A DNA stretch of 64,000 nt from Flavobacterium endoglycinae (lineage in GTDB: Bacteria; Bacteroidota; Bacteroidia; Flavobacteriales; Flavobacteriaceae). A model generated the notes under the pieces. The model was given only the letters and a program-made list of their open reading frames with translations, was not told where the DNA came from and searched no databases. Shown piece by piece: positions 40,400 through 49,930 of this stretch. Location: NCBI RefSeq assembly GCF_017352115.1, contig NZ_CP071448.1, positions 4,327,001 to 4,391,000 of the forward strand, given 5' to 3'. The position numbers and the translations under genes were made by a program. Every line of letters begins with the position of its first letter. Within the stretch, counting starts at the first letter, position 1.

Positions 40400-42025
40400 A
40401 TGTTAAAAATAAAAAAGAGACAAATTATCTATTTATTGTTGTATGCTGTGCCAAATACGCTGTTAACATTTGCAATAGTATACATTATCAATAATGTAAT
40501 GGCAGGAAACAAACAGTTTCTTACTGGATATATGGGAATTGTTTTTACAGCAATTCTTGTATACACGTATTTGTTGAACATAATATTTCAGAAGAAATTG
40601 AATAAGTTTTCTTTTAATATGTTGTACCAAAATGAAAAGAATATTTTCAGACAAATTTTAAATGTTCCCTTGCTTAGACTAGAACAATATGGCTCACAGC
40701 GATTTTATACAGTGGTCGAAGACCTACGAACTTTTTCGTTGCTTCCTTATACTGTAACGCATACCATAAATTCGTTATTAATGCTTGTTTTGTGTCTCAT
40801 TTATATGTTTACACTCTCTTTTGTTTCCGCATTAATCGTAGTAGCTTTAATTGTTATGGTAGGAGCATGTTACTTTATTGTCATGAATACAATGTCAAAA
40901 AGAGTAAACGAATTACGAGAATATAATGATGGCTATTACAAATCTGTTGATGACGTTATAAGAGGATTTAAAGAGCTTAAAATTAATTTTATAAGAAGAG
41001 AAAACTTAATGAACAAGTTCATTGTGCCAAACCGAGATGCAGCTATGAACTTAGATTTCAATATCAACTATGTATTTCTTTCTATTAACCTTATCAGCCA
41101 GTACGGATTGTATTTTGTGGTTTCGGTTATTTTATTTGTCTTGCCGGCCTTTAATCTCCTTACCAGAGAAGATGTAATCGCTTATGTAGTAATCATACTT
41201 TTTATTTCTGGTCCAATTAACAACATCATAAACCTGCAGCAGCTTTATACAAGATTCTTTGTAGCCAATACCCGAATTTCAAAATTCATGAAAGATTTTG
41301 AAGTTGATGGAAACGAGGAAATCGTAACCAGCAAAGTCGAAAATGACTTTGAATCCCTGCGTTTTGAAGACATTACGTTTGCCTATCCAAATGCCGACAG
41401 TGATTCTTTATTCAAGCTTGGGCCTTTAAATTTAAATATTAATAAAGGAGAAACCATTTTTGTTGTTGGCGGAAACGGATCAGGAAAAAGTACCTTTATT
41501 AACGTCCTTACTGGACTTTATCCTCCATCAGATGGTAAAATCATAATCAATGACGAAGAAGATTCTTTATCCTTCCAAGACTTGGTTGCCGCAGTATTTA
41601 CAGACAACCATTTGTTTTCTAAAAACTATGACAATTATGCTTTAGAAAGCAATCATTCTTATTCAGGACTACTGAAAACAATGGAAATGGATAAAATCAT
41701 TACAGATGATAAAGATGAAACGGTAAGAAGAAAATTCTCTAAAGGACAAAGCAAACGTATGTCGCTCATATTTGCCTTATTAGAAAAAAGACCAATCTTG
41801 GTTTTAGATGAGTGGGCGGCTGATCAAGACCCTCATTTCAGAAAATACTTCTATGAAGAATTGGTGCCTAGATTTAAAGAAGAAGGTAAAACCATTATAG
41901 CTGTAACCCACGACGATGCTTACTTTCACTTAGCTGACCGAATCATAAAATTTGATTACGGAACTATTGTAAAAGATATAAAAACGACCTCAAAAGAAGA
42001 GCTTGCAGAAAATTTCTGGGTTTAA
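40400..42025 (+). CDS. Cyclic-peptide export-type ABC transporter (SyrD/PvdE family)
   Basis: The 541-residue half-transporter has an N-terminal membrane domain (hydrophobic helices from residue 8 to about 290). The C-terminal ATPase domain has Walker A GGNGSGKST (357-365, Lys363), a signature-like SKGQSKR and Walker B LVLDEW (Asp470, Glu471). The LDEWAADQDP stretch is characteristic of the SyrD/PvdE group, which exports lipopeptides and siderophore precursors to the periplasm. Location within the synthetase operon supports export of the cluster product or its precursor across the inner membrane. The protein probably acts as a homodimer. Confidence 0.92.
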   Translation: MLKIKKRQIIYLLLYAVPNTLLTFAIVYIINNVMAGNKQFLTGYMGIVFTAILVYTYLLNIIFQKKLNKFSFNMLYQNEKNIFRQILNVPLLRLEQYGSQRFYTVVEDLRTFSLLPYTVTHTINSLLMLVLCLIYMFTLSFVSALIVVALIVMVGACYFIVMNTMSKRVNELREYNDGYYKSVDDVIRGFKELKINFIRRENLMNKFIVPNRDAAMNLDFNINYVFLSINLISQYGLYFVVSVILFVLPAFNLLTREDVIAYVVIILFISGPINNIINLQQLYTRFFVANTRISKFMKDFEVDGNEEIVTSKVENDFESLRFEDITFAYPNADSDSLFKLGPLNLNINKGETIFVVGGNGSGKSTFINVLTGLYPPSDGKIIINDEEDSLSFQDLVAAVFTDNHLFSKNYDNYALESNHSYSGLLKTMEMDKIITDDKDETVRRKFSKGQSKRMSLIFALLEKRPILVLDEWAADQDPHFRKYFYEELVPRFKEEGKTIIAVTHDDAYFHLADRIIKFDYGTIVKDIKTTSKEELAENFWV

Positions 42026-42038
42026 GTCTTCTTAAAAA

Positions 42039-42059
42039 TCAAATCCTAAAACGATTTGA
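42039..42059 (+). other. Small hairpin between transporter and NRPS genes
   Basis: A perfect 7-base inverted repeat (TCAAATC and GATTTGA, 7-base loop) lies in the 77-base gap. No T-run follows it, so it does not look like a terminator. It might affect mRNA stability or be chance. Confidence 0.25.
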
Positions 42060-42102
42060 GTATGTGATTACGCAATTTTCTAATTCTTTAATTACTAAAA
42101 AA

Positions 42103-45100
42103 ATGAAACTCACGCTACCACAACAAGATGTATATTTTGAACAGCTTATGTTTCCCGAAGACCCTATTTACAATATTGGGGCAAAAATAATTATTAAAGG
42201 AAAAATAGCTTACGATATAATAAATAAGGCTTATCTGGAACTTATAAACCAGCATGACACCTACAGAAGCAGTATGGATTTATCATCAGATGAAGTTATC
42301 ATGCACACTATAGAAAAATATGTCTCTGAATTAAAATTTCTTGACTTTTCTTCGTCTGAAAATCCAGATAAAGAAGCAAATGAATTCATGCAGCAACAAT
42401 TCGAAATCCCTTTCGAATTAAAAGCGGATGAATTACTGCACAAGTTTATTTTAATTAAAGTAGATTCAGAATTTCATTATTTGTTTTCTGTATACCACCA
42501 TATTATTACAGATGGATGGGGAACTTCATTAATGTTCCAAAGACTTGTAAAAAACTATAATGAACTTTCAGAATTTGGAGAAATAAAAACTCAATATCCA
42601 TTTACCTATCAGGATTTTATTCAAGATGACAAAGCCTATTCAGAATCAAAAAGTTTTGAAGAAGATAAGCAGTATTGGAAAACAAAATTCAGTCATCTTC
42701 CTGAAAAGCTTTTTGAAAAAATTAATCAGCACGATAAGACAAATCAAAGTAAAAGAAAAGAAATTATCATATCGCGTTCGATTTATAATGAACTAGAAAG
42801 GACAGGAAAAGAATTAGGAGCGACAACATTTCATGTAATCCTTGGAATTTTATATCTCTATTTTGGAAGAAAACACCAAAATAAAGATTTTGCAATTGGG
42901 CTTCCAGTTTTAAACAGAGGTAAATCGGTATTTAAAAAAACCGTTGGTTTGTTCATGGGAGTATCTCCGTTACGAATGCAGTTTGATTTGAATGATACTT
43001 TTGAAGACCTTGTTAAAAATATCAAACAACAATTAAGACAAGATTACCGTCATCAGAGATTTCCGTTAGGGAAAATTGTGAAAGAACTTGATTTATTTTA
43101 TGAAAAAGACAGATTGTTTAATATGACATTGTCGTATGAAAAACAAAATTATTCAGATCATTTTATCAATACACAGACAACCGTAATCCCGCTTTCAAAT
43201 CATTCAGAACGTGTGGCTCTGGCAATTTATATCAGAGAATTTGATGAATCTGAAGATATTAAAATCGATTTTGATTACAATGTAAACTACTTCGACGAAA
43301 CAGAGATAACCAAAGTAGCAGCACACTTTGAAAATCTGCTTACGACAGTAATTCACACTACTAAAGAAAAACTTTCTCAATACCAATATCTTACAGAAGC
43401 AGAGGAACATCAATTACTTTATGATTTCAATAAAACATCATTCGATTATCCGGAAAATGAAACAGTTGTTAGTCTCTTCAATAATCAGGTAAATAAAAAT
43501 CCTGATAAGACAGCATTAGTAGATGAAAAAGTAAATTATACGTATCGTGATCTTGCACAATTATCAGATAAAATAGCTTTTTGCATTAAACAAAAAACAG
43601 GAAAATCAAATACAGCAGTTGCAGTTTTAATGAACCGTTCTGCAGAACTTACAGCGGTTTTGCTTGGAGTATTAAAATCGGGCTGTGCTTATATCCCGCT
43701 GGATCCATCTTTTCCTAAAGATCGTTTAGAATATATTATTAAACATAGCGGTGTTAATCAAATTATCGCAACACAAAATTTAAAAGAAAACCTAAACATA
43801 GATTGTGAAATTATAGATGCTGATCTTCTTTTAAAACAAGAAATCACAGAACCAATTGTTTTAGATGAAGTTTCCTCTTCGGCAGGAGCCTATATTATTT
43901 ATACCTCAGGATCGACTGGAAATCCAAAAGGTGTGGCGATAAGTCATAAATCGTTATGCAATTTCTTAATCAGCATCGAAAACCAGCCTAAAATAGACCA
44001 AAATGATTACTTGTTTTCAGTAACAACGCAGTCGTTTGATATTTCAATCCTCGAATTTTTTACACCACTTATTGCGGGAGCCAAATTATACATCGCTAAT
44101 CAGGAACTTTTATCAGATCCGGCACATACAATTCAAAAAATTGAAGACTTAAAAGTTACTGTTATTCAAGCGACACCAAGTTTTTTTCAGATGCTGTATA
44201 ATGCCGGATGGAATGGAAACAAGAAAGTTAAAATTTTATGCGGAGGAGATTTGTTAAGCGAAGCCCTTGCCCAAAAACTATTGGAAACCAATCATGAATT
44301 ATGGAATATGTACGGTCCTACCGAAACTACCATATGGTCGAGTTGTAAGCAGGTAACCAATGCAAAAGAAGCTTCAAATATTGGTCAGCCAATTAACAAT
44401 ACCCAGTTTTATATTTTAGATGATGCCATGCAGCTTTTGCCATTACATGTTCCAGGAACTATTTACATAGGCGGAGACGGACTGGCGCTTGGATATTATA
44501 AAAATGAAGAACTGACTTTAGAAAAATTCGTTCAAAGCCCTTTTGACAGCAGCAAAAGAATTTATAACACAGGCGATATTGGTAAATGGAACAATAAGGG
44601 CGAAATTGAATTTCTAGGCCGCAACGATAATCAAGTAAAAATAAGAGGATATCGTATCGAATTGGGAGAAATCGAGACCAAATTGAATCAGATTGAAAAC
44701 GTAAAAGATTCAGTTGTAATTGCTCAGAAAAATCAAGAACAAGGAGCCATATTGATTGCTTTTTTAATTATAGAAAAAGAACTATTCGATTATTCTTCTG
44801 TTATAGCTGCTTTAAGAGATGAACTACCAGAATATATGATTCCGCATGCCGTAATCCCTCTCAATGAATTTCCGTTAACGCCAAATAAAAAAATTGACAG
44901 AAAAGCACTCGCATCATTTAAAATAACAACCGAAAAAACAAATGCAATTCATGAAAAAGCTACTACAGAAATAGAACTTGCACTTTGTAAATATTATCAG
45001 GAGATACTGGAAATAAAAGATGAATTAAGTATTACGGATAACTTTTTCATGCTGGGCGGACATTCACTAAATGCCGTAAAACTTATTAATAAAATTGAAG

Positions 45101-46542
45101 AAAACCTTCATTATAAAATTACATTAAAAGACATTTTTGACTATCCAGTAATACAGGCAATGTCTAAATATTTGGAGAAAAAAGAAAAAAACAAAACGTC
45201 TGAAATTAAAGCCTTAGAGCAGCGTCAGTATTATGACATAACAACAGCACAATACAATATTTGGCTGGCTTCACAGCAATTTAAAAAATCGGTATCGTAT
45301 AACATGCCTGCCGTTTTTAAAATAACAGGACAAATTGACAAAGCAGTTCTGGAAAAAGTATTTCTAGAATTGCAAAAAAAGTATGAAATCCTGAGAACTG
45401 GATTTGTTGAGGTCGATGGGAAACCAAGTCAGGTTGTTTCTTATGAAAAAAATGAAATACCAGTTGAAGAGTTTTTTTATGACAAAAAAGAAATTAAAAA
45501 AGCCATTAAAATCTTCATAAATAAGGAATTCGATTTAAACAAAGCACCATTATTACGTATAGGATTATTTCATAAAACAGATGGTTCGTCGTATCTGGTA
45601 TTTTGTACACATCATATTATTATGGACGGCTGGTCGCTGGAAATTTTAATAAACGAGTTTGTAAGTCATTATAAAAAAATAGAAAAAAATGAGATTGTAG
45701 ATGATTCTAAATTGAATTTTCAGTTTAAAGATTATGCTGCTTGGTACAATAAAGTACAGCAAAAAAACTCGGAAGAGAAAAATCTGAGATTCTGGAAAAC
45801 CTATCTCGATGGATATTCATGGAAAAATACACTGCCTTATGATCATCAATTTCAAAAAGATAATCATAAAAGTATTGATTATGAATTTGTGCATCATAAC
45901 ATCAATGTGCCAGAGATTAAAAAGTTTGTTCAAAAACACAACATCTCACTGCATACATTATTAACAGGCACATTCAGCATCTTGATGTATAAAATGTATG
46001 ACAAAGAAGATTTTTCGATAGGAACTGTGAATTCTGGCAGAACAAACTCTGAATTGCAAAATCAGTTAGGAATGTTTGTAAAAACGTTGCCTTTGCGAAA
46101 TAAAATCGATCAAGAAAAAAGTGCAGCAGACTTTTTAAACGAAACACATCAAAACCTTCTATTGATCGATGAACATCAAGATGTTCCTGAGACTATTTCA
46201 AATACATTTAGATTAGACACACTTTTGGTTTTGCAAAATCCGTCCTTTGATTATTCGACCATTAAAGTCAATACCAATTTACAATTGCATCTAACACCTG
46301 TAAATACCAGTTATAATAGGCTGCCTTTATTAATCACATTTGAGGTAAGTAAAAATAAACTGTCGGGAAAAATAAATTACAGCACTTCAAAGTACGAAGC
46401 AGAAACCATACAGCTAATAAGTTTAAAGTACGAAAAACTGCTAGAAGAAATTTTAAGAAACAGTAGTCAGTCAATTGAATCATTAGACACGGAACTCGAT
46501 TTTGAAAAGCAGGAAACAATACAAATCGGCTTTAATTTTTAA
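42103..46542 (+). CDS. NRPS: C-A(Gly)-PCP-C
   Basis: This 1479-residue synthetase starts directly in a C domain, without a TubC dock. Its motif is HHIITDGW (His132/133). The A domain has A3 at 597, A5 NMYGPTETT at 735 and pocket code DILQLGMIWK, identical to the glycine A domain of the four-module NRPS. Its A10 motif is NKKIDRK rather than NGKIDRK, keeping Lys930. The PCP serine is 988 (LGGHS). A second complete-looking C domain from 1043 (HHIIMDGW, His1170/1171) ends the protein, with no A domain or thioesterase after it. The free C-terminal C domain must pair with another subunit or perform release. I chose the ATG at 42103 over the in-frame GTG at 42064, because C-domain homology starts just after it. 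Confidence 0.92.
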   Translation: MKLTLPQQDVYFEQLMFPEDPIYNIGAKIIIKGKIAYDIINKAYLELINQHDTYRSSMDLSSDEVIMHTIEKYVSELKFLDFSSSENPDKEANEFMQQQFEIPFELKADELLHKFILIKVDSEFHYLFSVYHHIITDGWGTSLMFQRLVKNYNELSEFGEIKTQYPFTYQDFIQDDKAYSESKSFEEDKQYWKTKFSHLPEKLFEKINQHDKTNQSKRKEIIISRSIYNELERTGKELGATTFHVILGILYLYFGRKHQNKDFAIGLPVLNRGKSVFKKTVGLFMGVSPLRMQFDLNDTFEDLVKNIKQQLRQDYRHQRFPLGKIVKELDLFYEKDRLFNMTLSYEKQNYSDHFINTQTTVIPLSNHSERVALAIYIREFDESEDIKIDFDYNVNYFDETEITKVAAHFENLLTTVIHTTKEKLSQYQYLTEAEEHQLLYDFNKTSFDYPENETVVSLFNNQVNKNPDKTALVDEKVNYTYRDLAQLSDKIAFCIKQKTGKSNTAVAVLMNRSAELTAVLLGVLKSGCAYIPLDPSFPKDRLEYIIKHSGVNQIIATQNLKENLNIDCEIIDADLLLKQEITEPIVLDEVSSSAGAYIIYTSGSTGNPKGVAISHKSLCNFLISIENQPKIDQNDYLFSVTTQSFDISILEFFTPLIAGAKLYIANQELLSDPAHTIQKIEDLKVTVIQATPSFFQMLYNAGWNGNKKVKILCGGDLLSEALAQKLLETNHELWNMYGPTETTIWSSCKQVTNAKEASNIGQPINNTQFYILDDAMQLLPLHVPGTIYIGGDGLALGYYKNEELTLEKFVQSPFDSSKRIYNTGDIGKWNNKGEIEFLGRNDNQVKIRGYRIELGEIETKLNQIENVKDSVVIAQKNQEQGAILIAFLIIEKELFDYSSVIAALRDELPEYMIPHAVIPLNEFPLTPNKKIDRKALASFKITTEKTNAIHEKATTEIELALCKYYQEILEIKDELSITDNFFMLGGHSLNAVKLINKIEENLHYKITLKDIFDYPVIQAMSKYLEKKEKNKTSEIKALEQRQYYDITTAQYNIWLASQQFKKSVSYNMPAVFKITGQIDKAVLEKVFLELQKKYEILRTGFVEVDGKPSQVVSYEKNEIPVEEFFYDKKEIKKAIKIFINKEFDLNKAPLLRIGLFHKTDGSSYLVFCTHHIIMDGWSLEILINEFVSHYKKIEKNEIVDDSKLNFQFKDYAAWYNKVQQKNSEEKNLRFWKTYLDGYSWKNTLPYDHQFQKDNHKSIDYEFVHHNINVPEIKKFVQKHNISLHTLLTGTFSILMYKMYDKEDFSIGTVNSGRTNSELQNQLGMFVKTLPLRNKIDQEKSAADFLNETHQNLLLIDEHQDVPETISNTFRLDTLLVLQNPSFDYSTIKVNTNLQLHLTPVNTSYNRLPLLITFEVSKNKLSGKINYSTSKYEAETIQLISLKYEKLLEEILRNSSQSIESLDTELDFEKQETIQIGFNF

Positions 46543-46556
46543 ATCAAATAAAACAC

Positions 46557-48482
46557 ATGAAAATAAAATCAATAATCACAGTCACTTTAATACTATTATT
46601 TTCAAAGATAAATGCACAAAATGCAACCTTTGAGAAAAGAGATGCTTTTCTTTTTCAGTTTGAAAAAACTAATAACATAGATTGGGGATATCTTAATGTT
46701 CCTGAAACATGGGAAAGCAGCAATGGAAAGAAAATCAAAATTGCGGTTGCTATTCTCAAAACTACTTCAAATATTAAAAACACAAATGCAGTTGTCTTTA
46801 TACAAGGAGGACCAGGAGCAGGAGGTATTGATAATATTTGGTCATGGATAGATCATCCGCTTCGTAAAAATAACGACATCATATTGTTTGATGTTAGAGG
46901 AACAGGTTATTCAGAACCTAGACTTTCTAAAAATCTGGGAGAAAAATTTCTGGCAATTCTGGCTAAAAATCAGTCTAGAGCCGAAGATGAAAAACAAAAG
47001 ACAAGTGCTGTTATGTCAATGAAACAGGAACTTCTTAATAAAAAATATGATATTGATTCGTATAACAGCCTTAGCACTGCACAAGATCTTCATGCATTAA
47101 AATCAGTTTTGGGATATAAAAACTGGAATGTTTATGGAGTTTCTTACGGAACTTATATCGCACAAGTGTATGCTGACGCTTATCCACAAGATATAAAAAC
47201 AGTATTGCTTGATTCTCCGGTGTATGATATTTCGACTTATTATGTAAACAATACATCGAATTATATGAACAGCCTGCATAAAGTTTTTGAGATTTGTAAA
47301 AAAGACAAGCAAATTAATGCGCAATATCCAAATCTAGAACAAACTTATTATAACGTTATTGCAGATCTAGAAAAAAGACCATTAACAGTGGATGTCGATA
47401 AATCGATAATTCCAACTGGGAAATTTACCTACAATGCAGAAGATTTTAAAGTGGCCATTCAGCAAGCATTATACAATAAACAATTAGTAGAAGTTATTCC
47501 ATTGCTCATTTATCAATTTCATAAAAGGGAAGAAGCGCCTTTAGGGAATCTCGTAAGTGCTTTATCAAATTTATTAGGAATGGATTATGGCGTCTATTAT
47601 TGTATGACATGTAACGAAGCCATACCCAATAATGATTATTCAAAATTCAAACAAAATACAGCAGAATATAAACAATTGAAAGGCGGAATTTCTTTTTACG
47701 AATCAGATTTTAAAGTCTGCAATGCTTGGAATACCAATCGTGCGGCAAATGCAATTAAACATTATGATCTTTCCAAACTTTCTTCTGCGGATTATCCTGT
47801 GCTCGTTTTTTCGGGAGAATTTGATCCGATTACGCCTCTTGATAATGGACAAAAAGTTGCAGCAAGATTTAAAAATGGACATTTTATAGAAGCCAAAACT
47901 TATGGACACGTTCCCGCATTTACCAAAATTGGTCGTGAAACAGCAGAAAAATTCATAAATAACCCTGAACAGAAAATCAATGCTAAAGCTTTTGATGAAG
48001 CAGCAAAGATTGCGATCGTAACAGGCGTAACCCTTAATAAAGGTGTTTCGGTAACGGGTAAAAGTATCAGCCAGCCTGATCCTGTATTTTTAATTCCGCT
48101 CTTAATTGCATTAGTAATCATGCTGGTATTTGCAGCGGTATACATAATTAAATTAATCAAAAACATATATACGACTAAACAAGATAAAATTCTGCGAATA
48201 GGTATAATTATTACATCATTAATTGGACTTTCACTCTTAGGATCTTTAATTATGGCTATTCTAGAAGTTTCAAAAAAGAACTTTTTTGTTTTGGCATTTG
48301 GTCTGCCGGAAAACTTTAATTATGTATTTTCATTAGTATCTACCTTTTTTATACTACTGGCTTTAACATTTGCCTACTATATTATTACAATTAAAAAAAC
48401 CAACGACAGAAGTATTGTTTTTACAGTAATTTTTTCAAATGTATTACTGGCTACTTATCTGCTTTACTGGGGGATACTATAA
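46557..48482 (+). CDS. Secreted/membrane alpha/beta-hydrolase peptidase (S33-like) with C-terminal four-helix membrane domain
   Basis: The 641-residue protein has an N-terminal signal peptide (about 1-20). Its alpha/beta-hydrolase catalytic domain resembles prolyl and tripeptidyl aminopeptidases: oxyanion motif GGPGAGG, nucleophile Ser196 (GVSYG), Asp423 (GEFDP) and His451 (YGHVP). After residue 505 four hydrophobic helices follow (about 510-535, 546-570, 585-610 and 619-641). The catalytic domain should therefore be held in the periplasm at the inner membrane. Plain S33 aminopeptidases do not normally carry such a tail. The gene lies within the biosynthetic operon, 14 bases after an NRPS gene. 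Removal of a leader residue or detoxification of the exported product are plausible roles, inferred from context. Confidence 0.85.
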   Translation: MKIKSIITVTLILLFSKINAQNATFEKRDAFLFQFEKTNNIDWGYLNVPETWESSNGKKIKIAVAILKTTSNIKNTNAVVFIQGGPGAGGIDNIWSWIDHPLRKNNDIILFDVRGTGYSEPRLSKNLGEKFLAILAKNQSRAEDEKQKTSAVMSMKQELLNKKYDIDSYNSLSTAQDLHALKSVLGYKNWNVYGVSYGTYIAQVYADAYPQDIKTVLLDSPVYDISTYYVNNTSNYMNSLHKVFEICKKDKQINAQYPNLEQTYYNVIADLEKRPLTVDVDKSIIPTGKFTYNAEDFKVAIQQALYNKQLVEVIPLLIYQFHKREEAPLGNLVSALSNLLGMDYGVYYCMTCNEAIPNNDYSKFKQNTAEYKQLKGGISFYESDFKVCNAWNTNRAANAIKHYDLSKLSSADYPVLVFSGEFDPITPLDNGQKVAARFKNGHFIEAKTYGHVPAFTKIGRETAEKFINNPEQKINAKAFDEAAKIAIVTGVTLNKGVSVTGKSISQPDPVFLIPLLIALVIMLVFAAVYIIKLIKNIYTTKQDKILRIGIIITSLIGLSLLGSLIMAILEVSKKNFFVLAFGLPENFNYVFSLVSTFFILLALTFAYYIITIKKTNDRSIVFTVIFSNVLLATYLLYWGIL

Positions 48483-48527
48483 TCTTACCAACAACCTCAA
48501 TTTTAAAATCGAATATTAAGTAATTAC

Positions 48528-49919
48528 ATGAATATGGAAACACAGGAAATCACAACACAATACTCAATCATTTCAGAAAAATATACAGAATTCAAGGATA
48601 ATCAAAATGTTCCGGCAAGAATCAATACAAATGACGAATCAGTTCCTGATTTGTTTAAAGAATACGTGTATGCAGTAACAGGCTGGCCAGTTCTTATTGA
48701 CAGTCATACTGCCAGAGAATTGTCGACCCTGTCATTGACAATTCCCAAGTTACTACACCAGATACCATCTTTGTATTTTGATAATAATGTAAAAAAAATA
48801 CGCGATTTTTATTTTGAAGGAGATGAAATGTCGGCAGAATTTGCAATGATGTGTCATAAAAAAAATATTGAAACCGGGTGTCGTTTAGATCTTACGTATA
48901 CTGAAGATGGATTTAAAATCCTTGAAGCCAATATAGGATCATCAATAGGAGGTTGGCAGATTCATAGCTTTGAAAACTTAATCAGAAAATTTCATTCGGA
49001 GCTAACGGAAAATTACGATCAGTATAAATCTAAAAATACCTTAAAGATTTATATGAATTTTTTAATAGAACAAATTTTAAGTAAAGTCCCTTCGATAAAG
49101 GATACGATAAATATATTTATAGACAACGGATTTGATGAAAGCGATCTGGATCCTGAATTTGCAGATCAAACCAGTTTGTTGTTTTTTAATGACCTATTTA
49201 AACAAGAACTTGCCAAAAGAGCACTTACTGGAGAAGCGTATTCAGGCAATGTTAGTGAGCTGGTTTTAATTGGAGATAACTTATGTTTTAAAGATGTAGT
49301 AATACATGGTATCACGGTTTTATCAATGGAAATCAAAGTAAATACATCTGTATTTCGTGCTTTTGTAACAGATAAGGTATATTTTCCCGATCATCTTGGA
49401 CTTAAAATGATGGGAGATAAAAGAAATCTAGCCGTTCTGCTTGAATTAGCATATGCAGGAAAGTTTCAGCCTGAAGAAAATCAGCTGATAATCAAAAATA
49501 TCCCTTGGACAGCTTTTATAGAAAACAAAAACATCATATTCAGAGATAAAGAATACAATTTACTAGAATTACTTAAAAATAATAAAGACCAATTTGTAAT
49601 TAAAGTTGCCAGAGGTTATCAAGGCAAAGATGTTTTTGTTGGAAAATTTCTTAGTGATGACGAATGGCTTGAAGCAATACATACAGCATTGGCAACTAAT
49701 GCTTTTATTGCTCAGGAATTTAGCGGATCGATTGATTTTCTAGCTCCAAACGCACAAAGCGAATGGACACCACATAAACTTATTTGGGGAGCATTTGGTT
49801 TTGGTGATTCTTATGGAGGAGTCTGGGTAAGAATGTCTGAAGTGAAAACAGATGTAGGAGTTATTAATTCTGCAACAGGAGCTGTAGAAGCTATAGTCTT
49901 TGAGGTTGCTGATAAATAA
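48528..49919 (+). CDS. ATP-grasp-like protein (glutathionylspermidine-synthase-like fold)
   Basis: The function of this 463-residue protein is unknown. It shows a RLDLTY...KILEANIGSS segment resembling metal- and substrate-binding strands of circularly permuted ATP-grasp ligases. A later PWTAFIE...FVIKVARGYQGKDVFVG segment followed by AQEF resembles the ATP-binding part of glutathionylspermidine-synthase-like enzymes. No membrane segment or signal peptide is seen. Such enzymes form amide bonds through acyl phosphates. Here it could join an amine or amino acid to the product or its precursor. It is 45 bases from the peptidase gene and 11 from the PPTase gene, so it is very likely part of the operon. 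ATG codons at 48528 and 48534 are both possible starts. Confidence 0.7.
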   Translation: MNMETQEITTQYSIISEKYTEFKDNQNVPARINTNDESVPDLFKEYVYAVTGWPVLIDSHTARELSTLSLTIPKLLHQIPSLYFDNNVKKIRDFYFEGDEMSAEFAMMCHKKNIETGCRLDLTYTEDGFKILEANIGSSIGGWQIHSFENLIRKFHSELTENYDQYKSKNTLKIYMNFLIEQILSKVPSIKDTINIFIDNGFDESDLDPEFADQTSLLFFNDLFKQELAKRALTGEAYSGNVSELVLIGDNLCFKDVVIHGITVLSMEIKVNTSVFRAFVTDKVYFPDHLGLKMMGDKRNLAVLLELAYAGKFQPEENQLIIKNIPWTAFIENKNIIFRDKEYNLLELLKNNKDQFVIKVARGYQGKDVFVGKFLSDDEWLEAIHTALATNAFIAQEFSGSIDFLAPNAQSEWTPHKLIWGAFGFGDSYGGVWVRMSEVKTDVGVINSATGAVEAIVFEVADK

Positions 49920-49930
49920 TATAAAATCTG

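Noticed and set aside
42039..42059. Hairpin as a terminator splitting the operon
   Set aside because: The stem is only 7 A/T-rich pairs and no T-run follows.
42064..42102. GTG start extending the C-A-PCP-C NRPS by 13 residues
   Set aside because: C-domain similarity begins right after the ATG at 42103; the added residues match nothing.
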